This document shows positions 39,103-47,588 of a DNA stretch of 64,000 nucleotides, piece by piece. Numbering within the stretch: position 1 is the first letter of the stretch; every line of letters begins with the position of its first letter. Location: contig JAHBSP010000004.1 in assembly GCA_019639055.1 (NCBI GenBank), positions 1 to 64,000 on the forward strand, given 5' to 3'. The notes below the pieces were generated by a model that searched no databases, was not told where the DNA came from, and saw nothing but the letters and a program-made list of their open reading frames with translations. Origin of the DNA: Microbacteriaceae bacterium. GTDB lineage: Bacteria > Actinomycetota > Actinomycetes > Actinomycetales > Microbacteriaceae. A program made the position numbers and the translations under genes.

Positions 39103-40461
39103 CTAAGAGAGTTCGCTACGAACAATACTCGCAAGCCTGCCCGCAATCTCGTCTGCAACCGTTGCCTCGGTTGCTTCAACCATGACTCGAATGATTTTCT
39201 CGGTCCCGGATGGCCTCAGTAGGATACGGCCACTCTCACCGAGTTCTGCTTCCGCATCGGCTACAGCCTTTGAAATAACAAGGTTCTCTTGAAGCCGAGT
39301 CTTATCCACTCCGGAAACATTGATCAGGGTCTGTGGTGCAACTTTCATCACCGAAGCAAGCTCTGCAAGGGATTTTTTAGTCGCAACCACTTCTTCGGCA
39401 AGTTTTAGACCGGCTAATAACCCATCACCGGTGGTGCTGTGGTCTGCAAGAATAATGTGCCCACTTTGCTCACCACCGAGGTTGCTCTCACCCTCAGCTA
39501 GTTTTTCGAGCACGTAACGGTCGCCAACACCAGTGACCTCAACCTTAATACCCTGTTCCTTCATTGCGGTATGTAGGCCGATATTACTCATAACTGTGGC
39601 GATGATTTTGTTGCCCCTTAGTTTTCCTTCGCGCTTCATAGAAACAGCGAGGATAGCCATAATCTGGTCTCCGTCGACAACGCGACCCTCTGCATCCACC
39701 GCTTGAACGCGATCTGCGTCGCCATCGAGTGCGATACCAAAATCTGCGCCGTGCTCAACCACAGCTTTTTGCAAGTGCTCGATATGCACCGAGCCGACGC
39801 CATCATTGATATTTGTGCCATTTGGCTCTGCACCAACCAGAGTGACCTTAGCCCCAGCATCGGCAAAAACCTGCGGTGCAACTGCTGATGCAGCCCCGTT
39901 TGCAGCATCAATGACGATATGCAGACCATCAAGCGTTTTATTTATGGAACCGAGCAGATGCAACACGTACCGATCCTCTGCATCCGCAAAACGACGGCGT
40001 TCACCTACCTCGGCACCGGTTGGGACTAAGACGCCTTCGTGCATCCAAGCCTCGATACGATCCTCAACCTCGTCAGGAAGTTTCGTGCCTCCAACGGCAA
40101 AAAACTTAATGCCGTTGTCCTGAAAAGGATTGTGGGATGCTGAAATCACCACACCCAGGTCGGCTTTAGTATCCGCAACCAGGTATGCGAGTGCTGGAGT
40201 GGGAAGTACTCCAGCATCGAGCACGTCAACACCGCTGGAGGCTAAACCTGCCGTTACTGCTGCATTGAGAAATGCCCCAGAGATCCTAGTATCCCTCGCA
40301 ACAATGGCTATAGGTTTGCGTCCTTCTTCACGACGTTTCTCAGCCGTTCTTCCTCTGCTTAGAACTGCAGCAGCAGCTTGGGCAAGTTCAAGCGCAAGAG
40401 TTGCGGTGAGTTCACCGTTGGCAACCCCGCGTACCCCATCGGTTCCGAACAGTCTAGCCAT
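39103..40461 (-). CDS. glmM: Phosphoglucosamine mutase
   Basis: Interconverts glucosamine-6- and -1-phosphate for UDP-GlcNAc. It has 452 residues and an N-terminal [10 protein letters not shown]. The phosphorylated serine is Ser109 in VISASHNPF. The magnesium loop is DGDADR and the C-terminal phosphate site [14 protein letters not shown]. It lies between rpsI (20 bases) and glmS (32 bases), so wall synthesis is coupled to a ribosomal operon. Confidence 0.96.
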   Translation of the reverse strand: MARLFGTDGVRGVANGELTATLALELAQAAAAVLSRGRTAEKRREEGRKPIAIVARDTRISGAFLNAAVTAGLASSGVDVLDAGVLPTPALAYLVADTKADLGVVISASHNPFQDNGIKFFAVGGTKLPDEVEDRIEAWMHEGVLVPTGAEVGERRRFADAEDRYVLHLLGSINKTLDGLHIVIDAANGAASAVAPQVFADAGAKVTLVGAEPNGTNINDGVGSVHIEHLQKAVVEHGADFGIALDGDADRVQAVDAEGRVVDGDQIMAILAVSMKREGKLRGNKIIATVMSNIGLHTAMKEQGIKVEVTGVGDRYVLEKLAEGESNLGGEQSGHIILADHSTTGDGLLAGLKLAEEVVATKKSLAELASVMKVAPQTLINVSGVDKTRLQENLVISKAVADAEAELGESGRILLRPSGTEKIIRVMVEATEATVADEIAGRLASIVRSELS

Positions 40462-40481
40462 CGGTTTAGCCTACTAGCGGA

Positions 40482-40970
40482 TTAACGCTTCGAGTATTGT
40501 GGAGCCTTACGAGCCTTCTTCAGACCGGCCTTCTTGCGCTCGATGATTCGAGCATCGCGAGATAGGAATCCGGCCTTCTTAAGCGCTGGGCGGTTGTTCT
40601 CACGGTCAATTTCATTGAGGGCGCGAGAAATACCTAGGCGAAGAGCACCAGCCTGACCGCTTGGGCCACCCCCGGCAATACGAGCAATTACATCGTAGGA
40701 ACCGCTTAGCCCTAGCAGGCGGAATGGATCCATGATTAGTTGCTGGTGAAGCTTATTAGGGAAGTAATCGGTGATGTCACGGCCGTTTACAGTGATCTTT
40801 CCAGTACCTGGAACAACACGCACACGAGCGACAGCTTCCTTACGACGGCCAACAGCTGAGCCGGATACCTGAAGAGCTACGCGAGGTGCATTGGCAGCTG
40901 GAGCTGCGGGAGTTTCGGAAGTGTAGTTACCCTCGGTAACTTCTTCGTTCAATTCTTCGTTATTAGCCAC
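40482..40970 (-). CDS. rpsI: 30S ribosomal protein S9
   Basis: A 162-residue S9. The first 30 residues are an acidic and Ala/Pro-rich extension, followed by the conserved body ([17 protein letters not shown]) and the basic tail ending [12 protein letters not shown], which reaches the P-site tRNA. It follows rplM by 10 bases. Confidence 0.97.
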   Translation of the reverse strand: MANNEELNEEVTEGNYTSETPAAPAANAPRVALQVSGSAVGRRKEAVARVRVVPGTGKITVNGRDITDYFPNKLHQQLIMDPFRLLGLSGSYDVIARIAGGGPSGQAGALRLGISRALNEIDRENNRPALKKAGFLSRDARIIERKKAGLKKARKAPQYSKR

Positions 40971-40980
40971 GTTCTATTCC

Positions 40981-41439
40981 TTACTTAGCTGAAAGCTGTG
41001 AAATCTGGTCAATGATGTATGGTTTTGGCTGCTGTGCCTGGTGTGGGTGCTCTGCACCGCGGTACACCTTAAGTTTCTTCAGCTGAGCAGCGCCAAGCTT
41101 ATTCTTTGGAAGCATGCCACGAATCGCCTTTTCTACGGCGCGTTCTGGGTTCTGCTCAAGAAGTTCAGCGTAACCGGTAGCGCGGAGTCCGCCAGGGTAA
41201 CCAGAGTGGCGGTATGCCTTCTTCTGAGCTAGCTTCTGGCCGGTAAGTGCTACCTTGTCGGCGTTGATAACGATGACGAAGTCACCGGAGTCAATGTGGT
41301 TGGCGAAGGTTGGCTTGTGCTTTCCACGAAGCAGAGCTGCTGCGTGGCTGGCTAGTCTACCTAGGACAACATCGGTTGCATCGATTACTACCCAATCATG
41401 GGTGATCTCAGATGCTTTAGGAGAAAATGTGCGTGTCAA
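40981..41439 (-). CDS. rplM: 50S ribosomal protein L13
   Basis: A 152-residue L13 with [29 protein letters not shown] and [13 protein letters not shown]. The start is a TTG without a strong ribosome binding sequence. It opens the operon running rplM-rpsI-glmM-glmS-acpS-alr-tsaE-tsaB-tsaD. A predicted leader of about 135 bases could hold control signals. Confidence 0.97.
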   Translation of the reverse strand: MTRTFSPKASEITHDWVVIDATDVVLGRLASHAAALLRGKHKPTFANHIDSGDFVIVINADKVALTGQKLAQKKAYRHSGYPGGLRATGYAELLEQNPERAVEKAIRGMLPKNKLGAAQLKKLKVYRGAEHPHQAQQPKPYIIDQISQLSAK

Positions 41440-41581
41440 GGCGCATTCGCTTTCTGTTGAGGTGATCTTGAATCCCGCTCCGATTACGCATTTTGCTTCT
41501 AAACCCGGGCTAAACCAGTTTGTTTAGGGCCGAATGCGAGCTTGGAGGGCTCAGGGATGCTCGGTTGAGCACCAAGGGTAT

Positions 41582-41610
41582 ACTTTACGTGATTTGTGCT
41601 GGCTTTTCAA
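41582..41610 (-). promoter_or_regulatory. Candidate promoter of the rplM operon
   Basis: On the minus strand TTGAAA (41605-41610), 17 bases, then TAAAGT (41582-41587). Transcription would start near 41575, just outside the 89-bp repeat, with a leader of about 135 bases before rplM. Confidence 0.5.
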
Positions 41611-41623
41611 CCTGTTCTGAGCA

Positions 41624-41712
41624 CTCCCTATCCTTTATTTTGGTACTCCCTACCTTTTTTGAAGCGAGCCTACCTTTAACAGGGGTAGGCACATCCCAAT
41701 AAAGGTAGGGAG
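41624..41712 (+). repeat. 89-bp element, copy 1 (left of truA)
   Basis: This element reappears in opposite orientation at 42770-42857 with only three differences: two substitutions and one missing T. Its ends are inverted repeats, CTCCCTA[C/T]CCTTTATT facing AATAAAGGTAGGGAG, and an inner hairpin GCCTACC with GGTAGGC lies around 41668-41690. The motif CTACC/GGTAG occurs five times. It looks like a miniature inverted-repeat element or a REP-type site. No target duplication is visible. Confidence 0.85.
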
Positions 41713-41847
41713 TAGGGATGCGCAAAACGACAAACAACGAAACCAGAGTGGCACCATTAGCAAAGACTAAGCGTTGGCAATCATCCAGCTGCCTCCCTTA
41801 GCCCCTTACTTACATATTGATACTGACGCCGCTTTGGCGAAGATTCA

Positions 41848-42708
41848 TCACAGCTCCCGAATTCCTCGCGTTTGCTCTGCACGACTGGCCAGCTCATTAT
41901 CAGCAGGGTATTCCACCGCAAGGAGGGTGAGTCCGTGAGCTGGGGCGACTTTGATTTCTGGACTGCGCTCTGCAGCATCCAACAGTTCAGTAAGCCTTGC
42001 CAGATTGAGTCGTCCCTTTGCAACCTCCACCAGCGCACCAACCAGGTTACGCACCATGGAATGGCAAAAGGCGTCTGCTTTCAAATGAGCGATAACCGTT
42101 TTGTCCGCCCCACGCCTCCAATGAAACTCTTGCAGATTTCGGATGCTCGTGCTTCCTTCTCGCGGTTTGCAGAATGCCCCAAAATCACGCAGCCCGAGTA
42201 GCACCTCACTGGCCTGATTAAGGATGCTCAGATCAAGGACGCTTTCAACACGCCAGTGATCGAGGCGGCTCAGTGGATTGTAGGGAGCTTCGGCATCACT
42301 AATCTTGTATTCGTATGTGCGCGAGAGTGCCGAAAATCTGGCATCAAAGCCGGGTGGTGCATCCTGAATCTTGTGAGCAGCCACATCGAAATCACGTGAA
42401 AGAGCTTTTGATAGTTTGCGATTTAGTTCCGCGGCAAAGCTATTTTCTGTCCTGGCAAAGCCCTTTGCCACGATAGCTTCAGGAATATCCAGATGTGCAA
42501 CCTGGCCGAGCGCATGAACGCCGGCATCTGTCCGCCCCGCCACAGTTAACCGCGGAAAGTAATCGACCCCGTCTGCGCGAGGAAGAACCAGTATTAGTGC
42601 ATCTTCAAGCACCCCTTGAACGGTACGTAATTCGGGCTGGGTCGCCCACCCGTTGAAATTGGTGCCGTCGTATGCGATATCCAGTCGGTAGCGTGTTTGC
42701 CCATCCAC
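41848..42708 (-). CDS. truA: tRNA pseudouridine(38-40) synthase
   Basis: Forms pseudouridine in the anticodon arm. The 286 residues start at a GTG and carry YDGTNFNGWATQPELRTVQG. The catalytic aspartate is Asp61 in GRTDAGVHA, and MVRNLVGALVEV is present. It lies between two oppositely oriented copies of an 88/89-bp element, separating it from rplQ and from rplM, which it usually joins in actinobacteria. It therefore probably has its own promoter. Confidence 0.95.
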   Translation of the reverse strand: MDGQTRYRLDIAYDGTNFNGWATQPELRTVQGVLEDALILVLPRADGVDYFPRLTVAGRTDAGVHALGQVAHLDIPEAIVAKGFARTENSFAAELNRKLSKALSRDFDVAAHKIQDAPPGFDARFSALSRTYEYKISDAEAPYNPLSRLDHWRVESVLDLSILNQASEVLLGLRDFGAFCKPREGSTSIRNLQEFHWRRGADKTVIAHLKADAFCHSMVRNLVGALVEVAKGRLNLARLTELLDAAERSPEIKVAPAHGLTLLAVEYPADNELASRAEQTRGIREL

Positions 42709-42769
42709 ATAATTGAGTTTACTGGTGCATTATTACAGGTTCGCTTGTTTTGGACTACGCTCAGCACTG

Positions 42770-42857
42770 CTCCCTACCTTTATTGGGATGTGCCTACCCC
42801 TGTTAAAGGTAGGCTCGCTTCAAAAAAGGTAGGGAGCACCAAAATAAAGGGTAGGGA
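42770..42857 (-). repeat. 88-bp element, copy 2 (right of truA)
   Basis: Inverted copy of the element at 41624-41712. Read on the minus strand, it differs from copy 1 at position 8 (C for T), at one T missing from a TTTT run, and at one G for A near position 21. Copy 2 lies between the rplQ terminator and truA. The near identity of non-coding sequence suggests recent duplication or gene conversion. Confidence 0.85.
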
Positions 42858-42873
42858 GTCGCTACTAAAACCA

Positions 42874-42906
42874 AAAGTGCCCCAAAGTTCATAACTTTGG
42901 AGCACC
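42874..42906 (-). terminator. Terminator of the alpha operon (after rplQ)
   Basis: On the minus strand a hairpin with GTGC plus CCAAAGTT arms (one internal mismatch) around a short loop is followed by TTTTGGTTTTAG. It lies about 20 bases after the rplQ stop. Confidence 0.8.
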
Positions 42907-42924
42907 TTGAAATGTTTTAGAGTA

Positions 42925-43518
42925 TTACTCTTTGTCGCCTGCCTCGACAGCCTCGTCGACAACTGCTTCTGCAGCTACTTCAACTTCTTCGGCCGCATCA
43001 GCAACAGCTTCTTCAGCAACCTCGGAGACAGCCTCATCAGTAACTTCAGTCACTTCTTCGGCCTCTTCAGCGCTTTCCACTACTTCCGCAGCTACCTCTG
43101 CCGCTGCCTTAGCTGCTGGCTTCTCAGCCTTAGCCTTAGCTGGCTTTGCCTTAGGGGAAACTGGCTCCAGTACTAGCTCGATAACTGCTAGTGGAGCATT
43201 GTCACCCTTGCGGTAACCGAGCTTAGTAATACGGGTGTAACCACCCTCGCGCTCAGCAACCTGTGGAGCAATCTCAGTGAAAAGGATGTGCACAGCGGTC
43301 TTGTCTGTAACCTGAGCAAGCACACGACGACGAGCGTGTAGGTCACCGCGTTTTGCAAAAGTTACCAGACGCTCAGCAAATGGCTGTAAGCGCTTCGCCT
43401 TAGTCTCGGTTGTGGTAATACTTCCATGAGTGAACAACGCTGTTGCAAGGTTGCGAAGCATCAGTCTCTCGTGAGCTGGCCCACCGCCTAGACGTGGACC
43501 TTTAGTTGGTTTTGGCAT
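42925..43518 (-). CDS. rplQ: 50S ribosomal protein L17 with acidic C-terminal tail
   Basis: Residues 1-120 are a normal L17 ([25 protein letters not shown] at the start, shown in part). Residues 120-197 are an Ala/Lys then strongly acidic Glu/Ala/Val extension with runs such as [12 protein letters not shown]. Extended L17 tails occur in actinobacteria. It is the last gene of the alpha operon, 27 bases after rpoA. Confidence 0.96.
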   Translation of the reverse strand: MPKPTKGPRLGGGPAHERLMLRNLATALFTHGSITTTETKAKRLQPFAERLVTFAKRGDLHARRRVLAQVTDKTAVHILFTEIAPQVAEREGGYTRITKLGYRKGDNAPLAVIELVLEPVSPKAKPAKAKAEKPAAKAAAEVAAEVVESAEEAEEVTEVTDEAVSEVAEEAVADAAEEVEVAAEAVVDEAVEAGDKE

Positions 43519-43545
43519 TCTATGTTCTCCGTTTTAGAAAATCGT

Positions 43546-44526
43546 TTAGTCGTCGAAGGAAGTGAAGTAGTGTGCGGTGTCAAAACCACCAACTGAGTCT
43601 TTAAGACTTAGGCCCATCTCAGCTAGCTTCTCCTTTACCTCATCTACCGACTTCTGTCCGAAATTGCGAATGTTCAAAAGCTGGTTCTCAGAAAGAGCAA
43701 CAAGCTCAGAAACGTTGTTGATACCTTCACGCTTTAGGCAATTGTATGAACGCACCGAAAGGTTCATCTCTTCCACAGGGATGATTAGCTCGGTTGAAAG
43801 GATCTGCTCCACAGGGGCTGGTCCAATTTCAATACCTTCGGCCTGAGTGTTCAGGTCATGAGCAAGACCGAATAGCTGCACTAGGGTGCTTCCAGCACTT
43901 GCGAGTGCATCTCGTGGAGTGATTGCAGGCTTGGTTTCAACATCAACAATAAGACGGTCGAAGTCGGTACGCTCACCGGCACGAGTTGCCTCGACACGGT
44001 AAGTAACTTTCAGCACTGGTGAATAGATTGAGTCAATTGGAATAGTTCCAACTTCGCCGCCTTCGATGCGGTTCTGCTGAGCAGAAACGTATCCACGACC
44101 GCGCTCGATCGTGAGTTCTACCTCAAGCTGAGCTTTGTCGTTGATGGTGGCAATAGCAAGTTCTGGGTTGTGAATTTCTACACCGGCGGGAGCAGAAATA
44201 TCTGCAGCGGTGACAACACCGGCACCAGTTTTGCGCAGGTATGCAACGATTGGCTCATCGTTGTCTGAAGAAACTACAAGCTGCTTCAGGTTAAGGATGA
44301 TCTCGGTAACGTCTTCCTTAACTCCAGCAATGGTGCTGAATTCGTGAAGCACACCGTCAATACGGATGCTGGTAACTGCTGCTCCTGGAATAGAAGAAAG
44401 CAGGGTGCGACGGAGGGAGTTCCCAAGTGTGTAACCGAAACCTGGTTCTAGTGGTTCAATCATGAACCGTGAACGGAAATCGGATACTACCTCTTCAGTT
44501 AATGTGGGGCGTTGTGCGATTAGCAC
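43546..44526 (-). CDS. rpoA: RNA polymerase alpha subunit
   Basis: A 326-residue alpha subunit. The N-terminal dimerisation domain carries [31 protein letters not shown] (shown in part), and the C-terminal DNA-binding domain has [20 protein letters not shown]. The usual rpsD does not stand between it and rpsK; a 111-base spacer with a strong hairpin is there instead. Confidence 0.98.
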   Translation of the reverse strand: MLIAQRPTLTEEVVSDFRSRFMIEPLEPGFGYTLGNSLRRTLLSSIPGAAVTSIRIDGVLHEFSTIAGVKEDVTEIILNLKQLVVSSDNDEPIVAYLRKTGAGVVTAADISAPAGVEIHNPELAIATINDKAQLEVELTIERGRGYVSAQQNRIEGGEVGTIPIDSIYSPVLKVTYRVEATRAGERTDFDRLIVDVETKPAITPRDALASAGSTLVQLFGLAHDLNTQAEGIEIGPAPVEQILSTELIIPVEEMNLSVRSYNCLKREGINNVSELVALSENQLLNIRNFGQKSVDEVKEKLAEMGLSLKDSVGGFDTAHYFTSFDD

Positions 44527-44595
44527 TATTCATTCCTTTCAGCGAAAGATCCGCTATCTGACACTTTCGTTTTGAATTTATTAAATTTTGTTGAC

Positions 44596-44630
44596 CGTTG
44601 GGTAGTAACCGCTCGGCTTGCTACCCAACG
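44596..44630 (-). promoter_or_regulatory. 10-bp hairpin between rpsK and rpoA
   Basis: Perfect arms CGTTGGGTAG and CTACCCAACG around a 15-base loop, 7 bases after the rpsK stop and 69 bases before rpoA. The sequence after it on the minus strand is AT-rich but has no T-run, so it is more likely a partial terminator or RNA-processing site that adjusts rpoA output than a full stop. Confidence 0.6.
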
Positions 44631-44637
44631 AGTAAAA

Positions 44638-45042
44638 CTAGACGCGACGACGCTTTGGAGGGCGAACGCCGTTGTGGGTCTGTGGGGTCACATCGCTGAT
44701 GGAACCAACTTCAAGGCCGGCTGCCTGAAGTGAACGGATTGCTGTCTCGCGACCGGATCCTGGACCCTTCACGAATACGTCAACCTTCTTCATACCGTGC
44801 TCTTGAGCAACCTTTGCAGCCTGCTCCGCCGCTAGCTGAGCAGCGAATGGGGTCGACTTACGGGAACCTTTGAAACCAACGCCACCTGAAGAAGCCCAGC
44901 TGATAACTGCGCCACTTGGGTCAGTGATGGAAACAATGGTGTTGTTGAAGGTGCTCTTAATGTGAGCTTGCCCGACGGCAATGTTTTTCTTGTCCTTACG
45001 GCGTGGCTTACGAACTGCTCCGCCTGATTTAGGTGCTGCCAT
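44638..45042 (-). CDS. rpsK: 30S ribosomal protein S11
   Basis: A 134-residue S11 with an N-terminal Lys/Arg-rich stretch, then [28 protein letters not shown] (shown in part) and the end [17 protein letters not shown]. It follows rpsM by 30 bases. Confidence 0.98.
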   Translation of the reverse strand: MAAPKSGGAVRKPRRKDKKNIAVGQAHIKSTFNNTIVSITDPSGAVISWASSGGVGFKGSRKSTPFAAQLAAEQAAKVAQEHGMKKVDVFVKGPGSGRETAIRSLQAAGLEVGSISDVTPQTHNGVRPPKRRRV

Positions 45043-45072
45043 TTATCTAAAGTCTCCTTATACCAGCGCTAA

Positions 45073-45447
45073 CTAGCGTGCTTTCTTCTTACCGGCCACG
45101 GTCTTCTTAGGACCTTTACGAGTACGAGCGTTAGTCTTTGTGCGCTGACCGCGTACTGGAAGACCACGACGGTGACGAATTCCCTCATATGAGCCGATTT
45201 CCACCTTGCGACGGATGTCTGCCTGAACTTCACGGCGAAGGTCACCCTCTACCTTGAACTCAGTTTCAATGTGTTGACGAAGTTCTAGTAGCTGGTCGTC
45301 AGTTAGATCCTTTACACGGATGTTTTCGTCAATTCCGGTAGCGGCAAGAGTCTGGATGCTCCTGGTACGTCCGACACCGTAGATGTATGTAAGTGCAATC
45401 ACCACGCGCTTATCACGTGGGATGTCTACACCTGCTATACGAGCCAT
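45073..45447 (-). CDS. rpsM: 30S ribosomal protein S13
   Basis: A 124-residue S13 beginning [26 protein letters not shown] (shown in part). The start is the ATG at 45447 with AGGAG before it; an upstream in-frame extension has an unrelated Gly/Pro-rich sequence and is rejected. The tail is basic. Confidence 0.97.
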   Translation of the reverse strand: MARIAGVDIPRDKRVVIALTYIYGVGRTRSIQTLAATGIDENIRVKDLTDDQLLELRQHIETEFKVEGDLRREVQADIRRKVEIGSYEGIRHRRGLPVRGQRTKTNARTRKGPKKTVAGKKKAR

Positions 45448-45589
45448 GCGGCTATCTCCTAATGGTGATGGAGGTCTGCGAGTAATTCCTGGACCAGAGC
45501 CTCCGCCTCCGGGTGTCCTCTCCACTTCAAGTGAAGATTCTCGGTATTACCTTGGGATATTTAGTTATAAAGCTTGCTTAAACTTGGGT

Positions 45590-45703
45590 CTAACCCTGAC
45601 GCTGCTTGTGGCGTGGGTTCTCGCAAATAACCATTACACGACCGTGACGGCGAATTACCTTGCACTTGTCGCAAATTGGTTTAACTGATGGGTTTACTTT
45701 CAT
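45590..45703 (-). CDS. rpmJ: 50S ribosomal protein L36
   Basis: A 37-residue protein with ATG at 45701-45703 and stop at 45590-45592. It reads MKVNPSVKP at the start, then the zinc ribbon ligands Cys11, Cys14, Cys27 and His32, and ends KQRQG. This is the zinc-containing form of L36. It sits between infA (54 bases away) and rpsM (142 bases away) in the usual order. Confidence 0.96.
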   Translation of the reverse strand: MKVNPSVKPICDKCKVIRRHGRVMVICENPRHKQRQG

Positions 45704-45757
45704 TTTTCCTCGCTGGCCTCGTGCCCGAATGCTCGGGTCGTTCCTTATCCGGCTCTA

Positions 45758-45979
45758 TTACCTGTACCGATAAACGATACGACCACGAGTTAGGTCGTAT
45801 GGGCTAAGGGCAACGACCACACGGTCTTCAGGAAGGATGCGAATGTAGTTTTGGCGCATCTTTCCAGAGATGTGAGCCAGCACTTTGTGCCCGTTCACAA
45901 GCTCAACGCGGAACATTGCGTTAGGTAGAGCCTCGTATACGCGACCCTCTACTTCAATATCCTTGTCTTTTTTTGCCAT
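45758..45979 (-). CDS. infA: Translation initiation factor IF-1
   Basis: A 73-residue S1-like OB-fold protein. The start at 45979 gives the standard [14 protein letters not shown] head, and the end is [12 protein letters not shown] longer in-frame reading upstream is not family-like. A 171-base spacer separates it from map and may hold a promoter. Confidence 0.97.
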   Translation of the reverse strand: MAKKDKDIEVEGRVYEALPNAMFRVELVNGHKVLAHISGKMRQNYIRILPEDRVVVALSPYDLTRGRIVYRYR

Positions 45980-46150
45980 AACCTCTTGTTGTTTCGGTTT
46001 AGTTTTAGATACCGGTCTTGCGGTATTTGTCTCATTCACTAATCTTGATCGTGAGCTTCTAGTAATTGTTTACAAAATCTGCACACCAAAACCGGCGCAT
46101 TTGACACCAAACATACAGTTTATGTGTTTTTATGCCATGATGCAAGTTAA

Positions 46151-46981
46151 TTAGGAAAGAGGTCGCGGCTCGACTCCATACGCGGCCAAACCCGCGGCTC
46201 CGCCATCGGCAGCTGTGCTAACCCAAATTCCTTTATTGTGCACCAAAACTGTATGCTCCCACTGGCAGGAATCCTTGCCATCTTTCATGGTGACGGTCCA
46301 GCCATCCGGCTGTGTGAAAGAAACCGGGCTACCTGCACTGATAATCGGTTCGATTGCTACTGCAAGGCCAGCTTTGATTTGTGGACCACGATTGTGCACT
46401 TCGTAATTGAAAACCGGAGGTTCTTCATGCATGTCGCGGCCAATTCCGTGACCAATATATTCGGCAAGGATGCCGTAATCGGAATTCTCATGGATGTATT
46501 TTTCTATAGCTGTGCCGACTTCATTGAGGTACTTACCTTTTGCGAGAGCAGCAATACCCGCCCACATAGCGTTCTTGGTTACTTCAGACAACTTTTCACG
46601 GGCAGCGACGAGCGCCGGGCGATTCGGGTCTGGTACGACAACTGTGACCGCAGCATCCGCATTCCAGCCGTCGATAATTGCGCCACAGTCAATCGAAATC
46701 ATGTCTCCAGCTTGGAGTTTTTCATCGGTAGGAATTGAATGAACTACATTGGCATTTACGGAAGTACAGAGGGTATGACTATAACCGGGAACTAGCTTGA
46801 AATTCGGTTCTCCACCAAAATCGCGAATGGCTTTTTCGGCGATTGCATCAAGCTCGAGAGGGGTAACGCCCGCTTTGACCGCAGCTGCAGCTGCTTCAAG
46901 GCCGAGCCTAGTAGCGATACCAGGAGCAATCATGGAACGCAGCTGAGCCTCAGTCTTGTAGAGAATTCCCTTGCTACGCAT
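46151..46981 (-). CDS. map: Methionine aminopeptidase, type I
   Basis: Removes N-terminal Met from new proteins. The 276 residues include a first metal ligand in ISIDCGAIIDGWNADAA and the metal-binding GHGIGRDMHEEPPV; further ligands lie near EPIISAG and EHTVLV. It is one base from adk, as in many actinobacterial secY-adk-map operons. Confidence 0.95.
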   Translation of the reverse strand: MRSKGILYKTEAQLRSMIAPGIATRLGLEAAAAAVKAGVTPLELDAIAEKAIRDFGGEPNFKLVPGYSHTLCTSVNANVVHSIPTDEKLQAGDMISIDCGAIIDGWNADAAVTVVVPDPNRPALVAAREKLSEVTKNAMWAGIAALAKGKYLNEVGTAIEKYIHENSDYGILAEYIGHGIGRDMHEEPPVFNYEVHNRGPQIKAGLAVAIEPIISAGSPVSFTQPDGWTVTMKDGKDSCQWEHTVLVHNKGIWVSTAADGGAAGLAAYGVEPRPLS

Positions 46982-46982
46982 G

Positions 46983-47588
46983 CTAAAGCTGTTCTGTTAC
47001 TTCGTCGTCGCTTAGATTTTCTAGGGCAGTCATGATTCTAGAAGTAACATCTTCGACACTTCCGAGTCCGTTGACCGGCAAAAGGATACCTCGTTCACGG
47101 AAAATCGCGAGAATAGGTTCAGTCTGTTCCGCAAAAACAATCTGGCGGTGATGAATAGCCTCTTCGGTGTCATCACTTCGCCCCTGCTCAATTGCGCGCT
47201 GACGTAACCGCTTCACAACCTCATCAATGTCTGCTTCGAGCTGGATAACACCATCTAGAGCAAGACCATGATCCGCAAGGAAACCGTCTAGGAACTCCAC
47301 TTGACCAACTGTGCGTGGAAAACCGTCTAGCAGGAAGCCGTCACGAGCATCCTCCTGCAAGAGGCGGTCTGCAACAACTTCACAAGTTAGTTCATCAGGT
47401 ACGAAATCTCCGGCATCAAGTATGCTCTTGACCTGTTGCCCGAGTTCGGTATCGTTGGCGATATTCCATCGGAAGATATCCCCGGTGGCGATTGCCGGAA
47501 TACCGAGAACCTCAGAAATTACAGCTGATTGTGTTCCCTTACCTGCGCCTGGTGGGCCAACGATAAGGAGTCTTTTAGAAGCAATCAC
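46983..47588 (-). CDS. adk: Adenylate kinase
   Basis: A 201-residue nucleotide kinase with P-loop GPPGAGKGTQ and DGFPRTVGQVEFLD. Its start GTG overlaps the secY stop (GTGA). No cysteine-type zinc LID is seen; the LID region reads RLRQRAIEQGRSDDTEE, the short form. Confidence 0.95.
   Translation of the reverse strand: MIASKRLLIVGPPGAGKGTQSAVISEVLGIPAIATGDIFRWNIANDTELGQQVKSILDAGDFVPDELTCEVVADRLLQEDARDGFLLDGFPRTVGQVEFLDGFLADHGLALDGVIQLEADIDEVVKRLRQRAIEQGRSDDTEEAIHHRQIVFAEQTEPILAIFRERGILLPVNGLGSVEDVTSRIMTALENLSDDEVTEQL

Larger units (their letters stand above)
41440..41847. other. 408-base intergenic region between truA and rplM
   Basis: It contains, from right to left, a spacer of about 135 bases after truA, the 89-bp repeat at 41624-41712, a candidate rplM promoter, and the rplM leader. 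In the leader I see no strong hairpin. In the right spacer a 27-codon open frame (41718-41801, plus strand) sits behind AGGGAG in the repeat; it is too short and isolated to call. No tRNA or larger gene is present. Confidence 0.6.

Noticed and set aside
41718-41801. 27-codon frame with a good ribosome-binding-like sequence next to repeat copy 1
   Set aside because: It is short and isolated, it has no homologue I can recognise, and the binding-like sequence is part of the repeat itself.
41520-42962. Two short frames that end with the same amino acid sequence
   Set aside because: They run through the two copies of the 88/89-bp repeat, so the shared residues come from the repeat and not from protein homology.
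43061-43160. Low-complexity repeat in rplQ as an assembly error
   Set aside because: The frame is intact to a normal stop followed by a good terminator, and acidic tails on ribosomal proteins occur in this phylum.
45448-45525. N-terminal extension of rpsM
   Set aside because: The extra sequence is Gly/Pro-rich and unlike S13; the ATG at 45447 with AGGAG gives the standard protein.
46082-46150. Possible promoter for infA in the spacer after map
   Set aside because: AT-rich sequence is present but no pair of boxes with suitable spacing could be chosen with confidence.
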